From NCBI GenBank assembly GCA_910589105.1, contig CAJUST010000017.1, forward strand, positions 1-64,000: a DNA stretch of 64,000 bases, given 5' to 3'. Under the pieces are notes generated by a model that saw only the letters and a list, made by a program, of their open reading frames with translations, was not told where the DNA came from and ran no database searches. The first letter of the stretch is position 1. Every line of letters begins with the position of its first letter. A program made the translations under genes and the position numbers. Source of the stretch: an uncultured Lachnospiraceae bacterium (GTDB taxonomy: Bacteria; Bacillota; Clostridia; Lachnospirales; Lachnospiraceae). Shown in pieces: positions 26,871 to 33,373 of this stretch.

Positions 26871-28613
26871 TCACTCAAACGCTTCCCTGTTTAGCTTATA
26901 CGCTACATAAGCGTCCATCATCGCCGCCACAGCGTCAATCTTTTGTTCATACCTCTTTTTCAGCAATTTCCGGTTCCCATTCGTATCTTCTAACGTAATG
27001 CAATTTCCCATGGCAAACGTCATTAATTCCTCATCAAACAAGAGCATACGCTCCTCCGAAAGTTTCTTCAATTCGCCAAGCGGCACTGATTCCGTCTTTG
27101 CTCCCTGAATCACTTTCTCAATCCCAAACGGGCCATTCTCAGCTTCCCATCTTGCTACAAATTCTTTCGCATTGTATGGATCATATCCAAAACACCGGAC
27201 GTCATACTCCCGCTTAATAATATGCCGTTCCAGATCCTCATACACCTGCGTCATGTCTAATACCGTTCCTTCTAAAACCACCAGACTCCCTTCCGCCATA
27301 AACTGTTCATACTTCACCCGCATCGCAGCCGGAAGCCGCATCAAAGTCAGAGACGTAATATAGTTTCTGGTCTTCACCCCGAACGCCTCATTTGATAATG
27401 GGAACAAAAACGTAAACGCGCAAAAGTCATCGCCCTGTGACAGATCCGCGCCAAGAGCGCATGGCATTTGCCAATAATCCCTTTTACGGTGTGGAAGCGT
27501 TTCTTCATATGTAAAGAAATAGGTGTAACCTTCCATCGGAATCCCAAACCGCTTCGCCAAAATATCATTCCGCACAGCCGGGGCATTTTCCGCCCGCTCC
27601 ACATCTTTCTGGTATGTTTCATAAGTAACTGTCTTTCCAATATTCGGGTTCGCCTTCAGCCACATTTCCGGACGTGAAACTTCATCAATCGAATCCAGCT
27701 TATACCACCAAATAGAAACATTATGCGCCGGATACTCCCCTTTTAGAATCTTCATCAACTCCATTTTGATTGTATCGCCGCTTCCATTTCGGACTGTCCC
27801 TTCCGAACTTGTCGCAATAATCAAATAGTCGTCCACTTTAGAAGCTCCCTGTTCAATCGCCCCAACAACGTCTTCCCTGACGTCACCCGAAAGCCATTCG
27901 TCCACAGTCGCAATTTTACAACGAAGCCCTTGCAATTTATCAATCCGCATCGGACGCACCTCAATTAAAGAACCTGTAAGAAAATTTTCAATTCCTTTTT
28001 TGGTTGAAGCAAGCTTTGTACGATCCGCTTTTGAACCCGTCGTATTTTGTAAAGAACCTTCCGTCAAAAATTGAAACAAAGGCCCTCTCGCACGGGTAAT
28101 CGCGGTTTTAATCGGCGTAATCACTTCTTCCGCCTGTTTCATTGTAGGACCGGTTGTAATCTGATGTGTGGTAGTCGTATCAACATTCTCAAAATACGAC
28201 TGAATACAGGAATCATATAAAGACTTCGCCGCTCCACGCCCGACAATCAGATATTGCTTATTAATCAAACGTTTTCGGATTACTTTATTCACAAAATGCC
28301 CTCCATGTCCGTCCGGATACGGCTCATAAACACTTCGTTCTACAAAATAATACCATCCAAAAACCTGTTCACCCCAGAGTTTAAAACTGTCAAGCAAAAC
28401 CAAATCAGATCCATCTGTCAAAGTAAGTTCTTCTTCACAGTAAGCAATCCAGCCTTCCACTGCTTTGTCATCATACCAATACTCCGGATTTGCAATCAAT
28501 CTGTCAATACGGTTCATCTCCAAATCAATTTCCCTGCAAACCGGAATATCGCCCCGGATCACGGCGTCCCGAAACATGCCATAATACTTTGGCACAGCCG
28601 TATTTGATAACAT
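26871..28613 (-). CDS. terL: Terminase large subunit
   Basis: 580 aa packaging motor. The ATPase part has a Walker A-like LIVGRGAAKSL near residue 117 and Walker B IATVDEW near 237, then a coupling TSS motif. The nuclease half has acidic clusters ALGADLSQGDD (near 390), GYDPYN (near 475) and DAVAAMMDAY (near 565), typical of Terminase_1/HK97-like large subunits. GGAGGGG precedes the ATG. The small subunit candidate lies 4.2 kb upstream, separated by relBE, connector and moron genes. Confidence 0.95.
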   Translation of the reverse strand: MLSNTAVPKYYGMFRDAVIRGDIPVCREIDLEMNRIDRLIANPEYWYDDKAVEGWIAYCEEELTLTDGSDLVLLDSFKLWGEQVFGWYYFVERSVYEPYPDGHGGHFVNKVIRKRLINKQYLIVGRGAAKSLYDSCIQSYFENVDTTTTHQITTGPTMKQAEEVITPIKTAITRARGPLFQFLTEGSLQNTTGSKADRTKLASTKKGIENFLTGSLIEVRPMRIDKLQGLRCKIATVDEWLSGDVREDVVGAIEQGASKVDDYLIIATSSEGTVRNGSGDTIKMELMKILKGEYPAHNVSIWWYKLDSIDEVSRPEMWLKANPNIGKTVTYETYQKDVERAENAPAVRNDILAKRFGIPMEGYTYFFTYEETLPHRKRDYWQMPCALGADLSQGDDFCAFTFLFPLSNEAFGVKTRNYITSLTLMRLPAAMRVKYEQFMAEGSLVVLEGTVLDMTQVYEDLERHIIKREYDVRCFGYDPYNAKEFVARWEAENGPFGIEKVIQGAKTESVPLGELKKLSEERMLLFDEELMTFAMGNCITLEDTNGNRKLLKKRYEQKIDAVAAMMDAYVAYKLNREAFE

Positions 28614-28627
28614 GAAACAACCCCTCC

Positions 28628-29170
28628 TTATTTTTTCAACTGTTTAATAGCCAAAGCAATCGCAATCGCAGAGCTTCCAATGCCAGCAATATCACCGGCA
28701 ACCTCCAGAATATTGGATACATAATTCTGCCCTTTAGAAACCGTTTCCGACTCTTTTGCAAAAATATCATTGTACCGTTTTTCCAAATTATACCGTTCAA
28801 TCTGTTCCCGAAGCTCCTTGTCCGTCATTTTACTCAAATCCAGAGTTTCTTTTTTACTTGAATCACTGATTTTACCCCGATGTATATTCTTTGCCTGATT
28901 AATAAGTCCTGAAGCAGCATCCACTGCTTTCTTCGTTTTTTCTATCTTTGCAGTTGCCGGATCGCCTTTTGACAATTTATTGTATTGCTCCTCCAGATTC
29001 ATTCTTTTTACTTTAGAAGCAAGTTCTTCATCGCTCATAGAACTCACCTTCTTTTTTTTAGCCGCTTCTCCAACCTCTTTTCCACCTGAATGTCCTTTGG
29101 GATATGGCTGATACCGACGGATGCCCCATTTCATGCCAAGGACGCCGTGATGGTTTAAATAATTTTTCAT
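28628..29170 (-). CDS. HHG-KWG tagged protein with C-terminal membrane helix
   Basis: 180 aa. After MKNYLN comes HHGVLGMKWGIRRYQPYPKG, the shared tag. Two copies of a helical motif follow (MSDEELASKVKRMNLEEQYN near 45 and MTDKELREQIERYNLEKRYN near 112), then a hydrophobic segment (about 155-175, IAGIGSSAIAIALAI) and LKK. It lies just before the large terminase in the head region. Possibly a packaged protein that reaches the membrane on ejection; the role is inferred. Confidence 0.7.
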   Translation of the reverse strand: MKNYLNHHGVLGMKWGIRRYQPYPKGHSGGKEVGEAAKKKKVSSMSDEELASKVKRMNLEEQYNKLSKGDPATAKIEKTKKAVDAASGLINQAKNIHRGKISDSSKKETLDLSKMTDKELREQIERYNLEKRYNDIFAKESETVSKGQNYVSNILEVAGDIAGIGSSAIAIALAIKQLKK

Positions 29171-29224
29171 TTTGAATTTTCACCTCCTGTTACATTTTTT
29201 GAATTTGTCTTTTATAAATAATAC

Positions 29225-29252
29225 ACAAAAAAAGAGATGATTACCATCTCTT
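29225..29252 (-). terminator. Minus-strand terminator after the two-TM protein
   Basis: AAGAGATG and CATCTCTT arms around TTAC, followed on the minus strand by seven T. It closes the 29251-29943 two-gene unit. Confidence 0.85.
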
Positions 29253-29688
29253 AATTCTTACAGTGCTTCTCTACAATCTTTGTTATCATATCTTCTTTAA
29301 ACTTTAGATTATCTGATTTATCTATTAATTCTATAATACGTTCTTCGTGTTCTACTAAAGTTAAATTTTTAAAATAATTTTGTTTATTTTCTGAGGATTT
29401 GTTTACCAGATAGATCATTGTTCCAGAAAAAAGGTCTACAAATGCACCCGGAATTAAAGGAAGTAAATCTTGTTTTGTGATAACTGATATAACCAATCCT
29501 ATTATCAATAAAAAAATACCAACCCATATCATTTTTATTGCATTACTCACTATTTTATTATTCTGGTCGATTGTGCTAGTATGATATCTTGCAGATAACG
29601 AAATATTTCCTTCACTATTATTTATTTTTTGTGATCCATTTAAAACATGATTATTGTCTAAAAATTCAGAGTATCTTATTATTGACAT
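29251..29688 (-). CDS. Two-TM membrane protein, possible TRADD-N-associated membrane family
   Basis: 145 aa. The soluble N-terminus (1-45) is followed by two membrane segments (about 52-72, MIWVGIFLLIIGLVISVI, and 78-97, LIPGAFVDLFSGTMIYLV) and a C-terminal helical domain (FKNLTLVEHEERIIELIDKS). This resembles small two-TM proteins found near prokaryotic immune genes (TRADD-N-associated membrane domain), a tentative match. It forms a two-gene unit with the zinc-ribbon gene upstream and ends at a terminator. AAGGAGGAG precedes the ATG. Possibly superinfection exclusion. Confidence 0.6.
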   Translation of the reverse strand: MSIIRYSEFLDNNHVLNGSQKINNSEGNISLSARYHTSTIDQNNKIVSNAIKMIWVGIFLLIIGLVISVITKQDLLPLIPGAFVDLFSGTMIYLVNKSSENKQNYFKNLTLVEHEERIIELIDKSDNLKFKEDMITKIVEKHCKN

Positions 29689-29700
29689 AAATACTCCTCC

Positions 29701-29943
29701 TTAATCTTCCATACAATTAATCGCTAGAGGATTTACAAAAATTGTATTACCACATTCCTTACAAGTTATTGTAACTACTGGTATAATTTTATTTCCAATT
29801 TGTATTGAATGATCTTTTCCAACACTTATCATTGTCATCATGTCATCATCTATATTCCAATTATTTTTCCCACACATAGGGCAATTCTTTGTCAACCATT
29901 TTTGATTAATGCTATTTATTAATTTGTCTTTATTTAATTTCAT
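29701..29943 (-). CDS. Small zinc-ribbon protein
   Basis: 80 aa. CPMCGKNNW near residue 22 and CKECGNTIFVNPLAI near 60 give two CxxC knuckles of a zinc ribbon. The ATG at 29943 has GGGAG 7 nt upstream; a longer frame to 30021 lies in the AT-rich promoter region. It is 12 nt upstream of the two-TM gene and probably co-functions with it. No DNA-binding helix is evident. Confidence 0.65.
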   Translation of the reverse strand: MKLNKDKLINSINQKWLTKNCPMCGKNNWNIDDDMMTMISVGKDHSIQIGNKIIPVVTITCKECGNTIFVNPLAINCMED

Positions 29944-30102
29944 TGAATTTCTCCCAAAAAGCCTTTTTATGTATTGTATCATTTCATATATCATTTTTCT
30001 AGCCCTTTCTGCTTTATTCAAATATTTTTATATTAACAAAATTGCAAATAAATAATCGACAATTAACAGCAATCATCATATAGCCCTAATATAGAATTAA
30101 TC

Positions 30103-30128
30103 CAAAAAAATTCTCAACCAGAAAGAGG
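30103..30128. repeat. Left arm of a 26-bp inverted repeat flanking the 79-aa plus-strand gene
   Basis: CAAAAAAATTCTCAACCAGA followed by AAGAGG matches the reverse complement of 30363-30388 at 25 of 26 positions. The arm includes the ribosome binding site of the enclosed gene, so in mRNA the right arm could mask it. The 286-bp unit could also be a mobile or invertible segment. Confidence 0.75.
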
Positions 30129-30137
30129 GGTGGTTTT

Positions 30138-30377
30138 ATGGCAAGACTGTCAAATCAAAAAATAGCTGACATGACGCTCAGGCAGGCTGATACATACACC
30201 GATTTACATCCAGCCGAAGCTTGGCGGTTTGCCAAGGCACATGGTCGATCTACCATTAAGCAAACCACGGTTTTAAAACTAAGAAATTATTTGCTGAACC
30301 GGAAACCGCTAAATCTTTCTAACCTAATCCCCCCTGACTCCTCTACTGTCAGGGGTATTTTTCCTCTTTCTGGCTGA
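30138..30377 (+). CDS. 79-aa plus-strand protein, unknown, enclosed by inverted repeats
   Basis: The reading frame starts MARLSNQKIADMTLRQADTY with GAGGGGTGG upstream. The first ~55 residues are helical and basic (WRFAKAHGRSTIKQTTVLKL) and could bind nucleic acid. The last ~20 codons run through a strong rho-independent terminator (30331-30362), and the stop lies inside the right inverted repeat. A full-length mRNA therefore needs readthrough; truncation would give an untemplated end. A weak promoter TTAACA-18-TAATAT is at 30063-30092. No family recognised. Confidence 0.5.
   Translation: MARLSNQKIADMTLRQADTYTDLHPAEAWRFAKAHGRSTIKQTTVLKLRNYLLNRKPLNLSNLIPPDSSTVRGIFPLSG
30331..30362 (+). terminator. 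Terminator inside the 79-aa gene
   Basis: CCCCTGAC and GTCAGGGG pair perfectly over 8 bp around a 9-nt loop, followed by TATTTTT. It lies before the stop codon of the enclosing reading frame. Confidence 0.8.
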
Positions 30378-30388
30378 GAATTTTTTTG
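30363..30388. repeat. Right arm of the 26-bp inverted repeat
   Basis: CCTCTTTCTGGCTGAGAATT followed by TTTTTG; reverse complement of 30103-30128 with one mismatch. Confidence 0.75.
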
Positions 30389-30402
30389 CTTTAGATTTTA
30401 AC

Positions 30403-30431
30403 ACAAAAGAGTCTCTGTTTAAGAGACTCTT
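30403..30431 (-). terminator. Minus-strand terminator at the first toxin-like promoter
   Basis: AAGAGTCTC and GAGACTCTT pair perfectly over 9 bp (30407-30431); the minus-strand exit is TTTTGTGTT. It overlaps the -35 box of the plus-strand promoter. No minus-strand gene ends here, so it may end an antisense RNA or insulate the cassette. Confidence 0.7.
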
Positions 30432-30458
30432 GACAATTAGCACTCACTGTGTTAAACT
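30430..30458 (+). promoter_or_regulatory. Promoter of the 45-aa peptide gene
   Basis: TTGACA (30430-30435), 17-bp spacer, TAAACT (30453-30458). A CIRCE-like repeat overlaps the spacer and -10. Confidence 0.75.
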
Positions 30459-30463
30459 GCTGA
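30437..30463. promoter_or_regulatory. CIRCE-like HrcA operator, copy 1
   Basis: The left half TTAGCACTC is an exact CIRCE half-site; nine bases later AACTGCTGA matches 6 of 9 of the right half GAGTGCTAA. Total 15 of 18 with the correct 9-N9-9 geometry. HrcA binds CIRCE to repress heat-shock genes in Firmicutes. Its use here is inferred from sequence. Confidence 0.6.
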
Positions 30464-30482
30464 TAAGAAAGGAGGGATTGCT

Positions 30483-30620
30483 ATGAAAAAGTTTGTGGCT
30501 CTAATTAAACGATTATTAAATCTTATCGCCAAAGAAATCATCGAAATTAATACCACAGATGGAAGTCTTTCGTTTATGTTTAATATTAAAAAATATATGA
30601 ATAACTTTACATTCGTGTAA
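30483..30620 (+). CDS. 45-aa amphipathic peptide, type I toxin-like
   Basis: The reading frame starts MKKFVALIKRLLNLIAKEII and ends NNFTFV. It has a basic start and an amphipathic helix of the kind seen in small membrane-active toxins. GAAAGGAGG precedes the ATG; a consensus promoter with a CIRCE-like operator lies upstream and a strong terminator downstream. CTCCTTTC in the 3' UTR (30641-30648) is complementary to its own SD, as in self-sequestering type I toxin mRNAs. The next cassette has the same design. Toxicity is not shown by the sequence. Confidence 0.7.
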   Translation: MKKFVALIKRLLNLIAKEIIEINTTDGSLSFMFNIKKYMNNFTFV

Positions 30621-30653
30621 TCCATACAATCCCCCGTTTTCTCCTTTCAACTC

Positions 30654-30694
30654 AACAAGCCAGTGTTGTTACCAGCAACGTCGGCTTGTTTTTT
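30654..30694 (+). terminator. Terminator of the 45-aa peptide gene
   Basis: ACAAGCC and GGCTTGT arms enclose a 21-nt structured loop, followed by a T run. It is homologous to the terminator at 31020. Confidence 0.85.
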
Positions 30695-30702
30695 ATATAA
30701 CA

Positions 30703-30734
30703 AAATAAAAGAGCCTCTGTTTAAGAAGCTCTTA
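30703..30734 (-). terminator. Minus-strand hairpin between the two toxin-like cassettes
   Basis: AAGAGC and GCTCTT arms with CTGTTTAA in the loop, followed on the minus strand by TTTTATTTTG. Same family as 30403 and 31066. Confidence 0.65.
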
Positions 30735-30760
30735 TCAGTGTTTCTGACTCAAAATTGTTA

Positions 30761-30789
30761 TTGACAATCCTTTCCACAGCACTTATACT
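30761..30789 (+). promoter_or_regulatory. Promoter of the 47-aa peptide gene
   Basis: TTGACA (30761-30766), 17-bp spacer, TATACT (30784-30789). Predicted start near 30796, inside the CIRCE-like element. Confidence 0.88.
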
Positions 30790-30793
30790 GTAA

Positions 30794-30820
30794 TCAGCAC
30801 TCATGTCAGTTGAGCGCTAA
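30794..30820. promoter_or_regulatory. CIRCE-like HrcA operator, copy 2
   Basis: TCAGCACTC, nine bases, GAGCGCTAA: 16 of 18 positions match the CIRCE consensus TTAGCACTC-N9-GAGTGCTAA with exact spacing. It starts 5 bp after the -10 box, over the predicted transcription start, the classical CIRCE position. Confidence 0.75.
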
Positions 30821-30849
30821 CAGATAAATATAAGAAAGGAGGCACTCAT

Positions 30850-30993
30850 ATGTTCAATAAAATTCTACGAAAGATACGTTCAGTATGCTTTAATCTAATG
30901 ATCCTCATTATTGATATTATAGCCGAAGATATTATCAATTTTAAAAACTTAAGAACGTATTACCAAAGCAAAACGAGCACATGTACTCCATAA
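30850..30993 (+). CDS. 47-aa amphipathic/hydrophobic peptide, type I toxin-like
   Basis: The reading frame starts MFNKILRKIRSVCFNLMILI and continues IDIIAEDIINF: a basic N-terminus then a membrane-length hydrophobic helix. AAAGGAGG lies upstream of the ATG. The 3' UTR has CTCCTTTC complementary to the SD, and the 3' end (ACAAGTCAGTG) is homologous to that of the 45-aa cassette (ACAAGCCAGTG), so the two are duplicated units with diverged peptides. Controlled by a near-perfect promoter and a CIRCE-like operator. Probably a small membrane-acting toxin; not proven. Confidence 0.7.
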   Translation: MFNKILRKIRSVCFNLMILIIDIIAEDIINFKNLRTYYQSKTSTCTP

Positions 30994-31019
30994 AGAACTT
31001 CCCCTTCTCCTTTCACACA

Positions 31020-31061
31020 AACAAGTCAGTGCCGCCTCCAACAGCATTGGCTTGTTTTTTT
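31020..31061 (+). terminator. Terminator of the 47-aa peptide gene
   Basis: ACAAGTCA and TTGGCTTGT arms around an inner hairpin, followed by seven T. Confidence 0.85.
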
Positions 31062-31065
31062 GAAT

Positions 31066-31096
31066 TAAAAAAGAGTCTCTGTTTAAAAGACTCTTT
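31066..31096 (-). terminator. Minus-strand terminator after the small minus-strand genes
   Basis: AAGAGTCT and AGACTCTT arms with CTGTTTAA in the loop; six T on the minus-strand exit. It ends the transcript carrying the 31134-31780 genes. Confidence 0.8.
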
Positions 31097-31133
31097 CTTT
31101 CTCTTTTTAAGGTTCTTCATTTAATGACTTAAA

Positions 31134-31211
31134 TCATCTCATTTCTTGGTAAAAACGTTCAGTGCTACCGTAAATCAAGGTAATAAATTCTTCTACAAGC
31201 CGCCAAAGCAT
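31134..31211 (-). CDS. Possible 25-aa peptide
   Basis: Short frame MLWRLVEEFITLIYGSTERF ending YQEMR. The upstream GGCGGTG is a poor SD. It follows the 41-aa gene and precedes a terminator, so it would be in the same transcript. No family; low confidence. Confidence 0.25.
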   Translation of the reverse strand: MLWRLVEEFITLIYGSTERFYQEMR

Positions 31212-31265
31212 ACAATCACCGCCTTCTAAAACTTGAGCCGCTCCCTCAAAAAAAACTCCGCGTTC

Positions 31266-31391
31266 TCAAGTGCAGTTGGTGGTGGTAATTGACTCAGACG
31301 TGCGGACATGAATCTGAGATACATAACCTCTTTCAAAAAAATAAGCGCAACTACAGCCATACCAAAAACGGTCTTTTATACGTTTCATCAT
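31266..31391 (-). CDS. 41-aa small protein, unknown
   Basis: Starts MMKRIKDRFWYGCSCAYFFE and ends TTTNCT. GGAAAGGAGG lies 8 nt before the first ATG, a strong signal. It is 35 nt downstream of the head-tail connector gene and probably co-transcribed. Three cysteines, no membrane segment, no recognised family. Confidence 0.5.
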   Translation of the reverse strand: MMKRIKDRFWYGCSCAYFFERGYVSQIHVRTSESITTTNCT

Positions 31392-31426
31392 ACCACAGAC
31401 CTCCTTTCCATAAAAGGAGATGTAAA

Positions 31427-31780
31427 TTATACGGATCTGTTATTATTTACAGGATCTACCGCAACGTTTAGACGCCACTCAAATTCGCTTATCTGACGGT
31501 TTATAACATCAATAACCGCAGAACCCAATGGTGGATCAAAAAGCAGTTTTACTTTTAAATACATATAAGATTTGACTAACTCCAACTGTGTTCCCTCTGG
31601 CAAAAAATCCGTCCACGCTTCTTCTTTCCCTTTGATGAAAAATCCATCTGCTGAACCTACGCCAAGCTGTGTCAATATCATAAATACCGAATTAATGTGC
31701 ATAATTAAATCGGCATCAAAGTGTTCGTATTCTTCCGTGATACCAAGCATTTTCTTAATCGACGTTAATATACTTTCCAT
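31427..31780 (-). CDS. gp6-like head-tail connector protein
   Basis: 117 aa. MLGITEEYEHFDADLIMHIN at the start and FDPPLGSAVIDVINRQISEF near residue 80 are typical of the Phage_connect/gp6-like adaptor that binds the portal ring. Predicted all-helical. It lies 2.8 kb upstream of the large terminase rather than next to the other connectors, an unusual order. Strong GGAG precedes the ATG. Confidence 0.8.
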   Translation of the reverse strand: MESILTSIKKMLGITEEYEHFDADLIMHINSVFMILTQLGVGSADGFFIKGKEEAWTDFLPEGTQLELVKSYMYLKVKLLFDPPLGSAVIDVINRQISEFEWRLNVAVDPVNNNRSV

Positions 31781-31800
31781 AAAATTTCTCCTTTACAATA

Positions 31801-31832
31801 AAAAAAAGAACCCCTGTACAGGATTCTTTTCC
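31801..31832 (-). terminator. Terminator after relE
   Basis: AAGAATCC and GGGTTCTT arms around TGTACAG, followed by eight T on the minus strand. Confidence 0.85.
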
Positions 31833-31838
31833 TTTTCA

Positions 31839-32120
31839 TCACATTTGAAATAAATCGGCATGTGTTCCGGTATCCACCAATGTCAAAGTTAGCACGTCAT
31901 CTTCGATTAGATAAATCAACAGCCAGTCGGGTTGGATATGGCATTCTCTAAATCCACTGTACTTCCCTTTTAAAACATGATCTCTATATTTTTCTTCCAA
32001 TAAGTTGCCCTGTAATAATTTACTTACCACAGAATCTAAAAGTTGAATATTTAATCCCCTTTTCTTTGCCATTTTTAGGCTTTTCTTAAACTTTCCGGTA
32101 AAAGCTAATTGGTATTTCAT
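31839..32120 (-). CDS. RelE/YafQ-family toxin
   Basis: 93-aa ribosome-dependent mRNA interferase. MKYQLAFTGKFKKSLKMAKK at the start, then HVLKGKYSGFRECHIQPDWL and LTLVDTGTHADLF at the C-terminus match the YafQ/RelE fold and its conserved basic and His positions. It overlaps the antitoxin stop by 4 nt (ATGA) and ends at a terminator. Part of a complete TA module inserted between head genes. Confidence 0.9.
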   Translation of the reverse strand: MKYQLAFTGKFKKSLKMAKKRGLNIQLLDSVVSKLLQGNLLEEKYRDHVLKGKYSGFRECHIQPDWLLIYLIEDDVLTLTLVDTGTHADLFQM

Positions 32121-32347
32121 ATATCCATATCCTCCAGAGCTTCTGCAAAACTGGAATATTTTCTTGTTTCTTGATTTCTGCTAATTAATCTTGCTTCTTC
32201 CATAGCCTCAATAACATCCGGTCTAAAATCAAAGTTTTTATCTTCTTCTTTTGGCAACATAAATCTTTTCATAAAATCAATTAAAAAAATCACATTTTCA
32301 TCTGATAAATCATTAATCATCTGTACAGCCTGTTCTTGTATTGACAT
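32117..32347 (-). CDS. RelB/DinJ-like antitoxin
   Basis: 76 aa. The N-terminal part (MSIQEQAVQMINDLSDENVI) is helical and the acidic C-terminus (SSFAEALEDMDI) is the usual toxin-neutralising tail. It immediately precedes relE. A promoter TTGAAA-16-TATAAT lies at 32394-32421 upstream. It is expected to repress that promoter with the toxin. Confidence 0.85.
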   Translation of the reverse strand: MSIQEQAVQMINDLSDENVIFLIDFMKRFMLPKEEDKNFDFRPDVIEAMEEARLISRNQETRKYSSFAEALEDMDI

Positions 32348-32393
32348 AACATATACCGCCTCTCTCTATAAATTTAGAGTTATTCTCATTAAA

Positions 32394-32421
32394 ATTATAT
32401 CATTTCCAATAAATATTTCAA
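32394..32421 (-). promoter_or_regulatory. Promoter of the relBE-like module
   Basis: Minus-strand TTGAAA (32421-32416), 16-bp spacer, TATAAT (32399-32394). Confidence 0.75.
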
Positions 32422-32435
32422 GCCGCATTCTCCTT

Positions 32436-32852
32436 TCACATTTGTTTCCACGGACATGTATCATACTTACTGCGGTTCACCGGAGCTTTGATCAATAATG
32501 TTTCATCTCCATAGTGGATCGCATTATGCGTCGCATGTGTTGTTGTAATTAAATATTCCGGGTTCAGCAGAAACTCACTTTTTGTCTGAATATCTTTCGG
32601 ATTGACCGGATTCATATGATGAATATAGATCTTTCCATAAATCTCGCGCCCTTCTGCCCCTAAATCACACCCATTGTCCCGCAGTATTACCAAATCCCGT
32701 ACCGCTTTCCATTCCGTCGACCTGTAAAACTCTTGATTGATAAACCGGTCAAATCCGAACGTTTCTTTTCCGACAGTTCCATTCAGTTGCAAATATCGGA
32801 ACCGATCTTCGAATGTCTGTAAGTTCGACAATTCCGTAAAGGTTCTAATCAT
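32436..32852 (-). CDS. HNH endonuclease
   Basis: 138 aa. The HNH core is KIYIHHMNPVNPKD (near 75) with NPEYLITTTHATHNAIHYG (near 104), providing the metal and catalytic histidines. Phage HNH proteins beside terminases are needed for cos cleavage in several siphophages. The ATG at 32852 has AGGAT 7 nt upstream and overlaps the small terminase-like stop. The longer frame to 32888 is inside that gene. Confidence 0.9.
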   Translation of the reverse strand: MIRTFTELSNLQTFEDRFRYLQLNGTVGKETFGFDRFINQEFYRSTEWKAVRDLVILRDNGCDLGAEGREIYGKIYIHHMNPVNPKDIQTKSEFLLNPEYLITTTHATHNAIHYGDETLLIKAPVNRSKYDTCPWKQM

Positions 32853-33180
32853 CTGAATTATCCTTCCCGCTGTATGTCCGCATGGCATTCAACGCATTTG
32901 TATAAAGTTCTTCCACTCTCTGCGCTGATTGCAATGCCTCAGTCCTTGCTCTCAACAGCTCATTTTCTTTTTCCAGTTTTTCCCGTTCCAGCTTTTCTTT
33001 TGTAGAGCCTAGTTTCAGGTAATGCGTAATCACCTGAGACGAAGCCGTCCCTTCCATTAACTGCTTTTCCGCCAAATCCACTGCCAGAGATACCAGTTGA
33101 TTCTCCCTTGCTTCCGGAGATAACGCCGGACGAATCTTACGGACAGTCTTTTGGGGCTGGCTTGCCTTTGTTTTTCCCAT
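32845..33180 (-). CDS. Small terminase-like packaging protein
   Basis: 111 aa. A basic N-terminus (KASQPQKTVRKIRPALSPEA) is followed by long helices and a coiled coil (STKEKLEREKLEKENELLRA). It immediately precedes the HNH nuclease and the packaging region and follows a candidate cos site, the expected place of TerS. No canonical DNA-binding motif is readable, so the assignment is positional. Confidence 0.55.
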   Translation of the reverse strand: MGKTKASQPQKTVRKIRPALSPEARENQLVSLAVDLAEKQLMEGTASSQVITHYLKLGSTKEKLEREKLEKENELLRARTEALQSAQRVEELYTNALNAMRTYSGKDNSDD

Positions 33181-33246
33181 GCTTTACTCCTCCTTCAGCT
33201 TAGATTTCAACTACTTTTTTCTTTGTTTTCTGTTACTTCTATAACA

Positions 33247-33341
33247 CTTTAAAGAGCCTGTAAAGCCGTCACCGATTTAACTTTGAAAGGAGAATAAACA
33301 TTAACGGGAGATCGTACCATAGCTTTACAGGCTCTTTGAAG
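33247..33341. repeat. 20-bp inverted repeat upstream of the packaging genes
   Basis: CTTTAAAGAGCCTGTAAAGC (33247-33266) and GCTTTACAGGCTCTTTGAAG (33322-33341) match at 19 of 20 positions across a 55-nt centre. It lies in the gene-poor 33181-33502 interval next to the small terminase. It could be a packaging-site structure or a structured RNA. Confidence 0.65.
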
Positions 33342-33373
33342 CATTATAAAAAAGAAATCCAATCCCAGAATAT

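Noticed and set aside
30441..30630. Minus-strand ~59-codon frame opposite the 45-aa peptide gene
   Set aside because: It has a G-rich sequence upstream, but the matching frame in the second cassette is only 16 codons, while the plus-strand design (promoter, SD, peptide, terminator) is kept in both.
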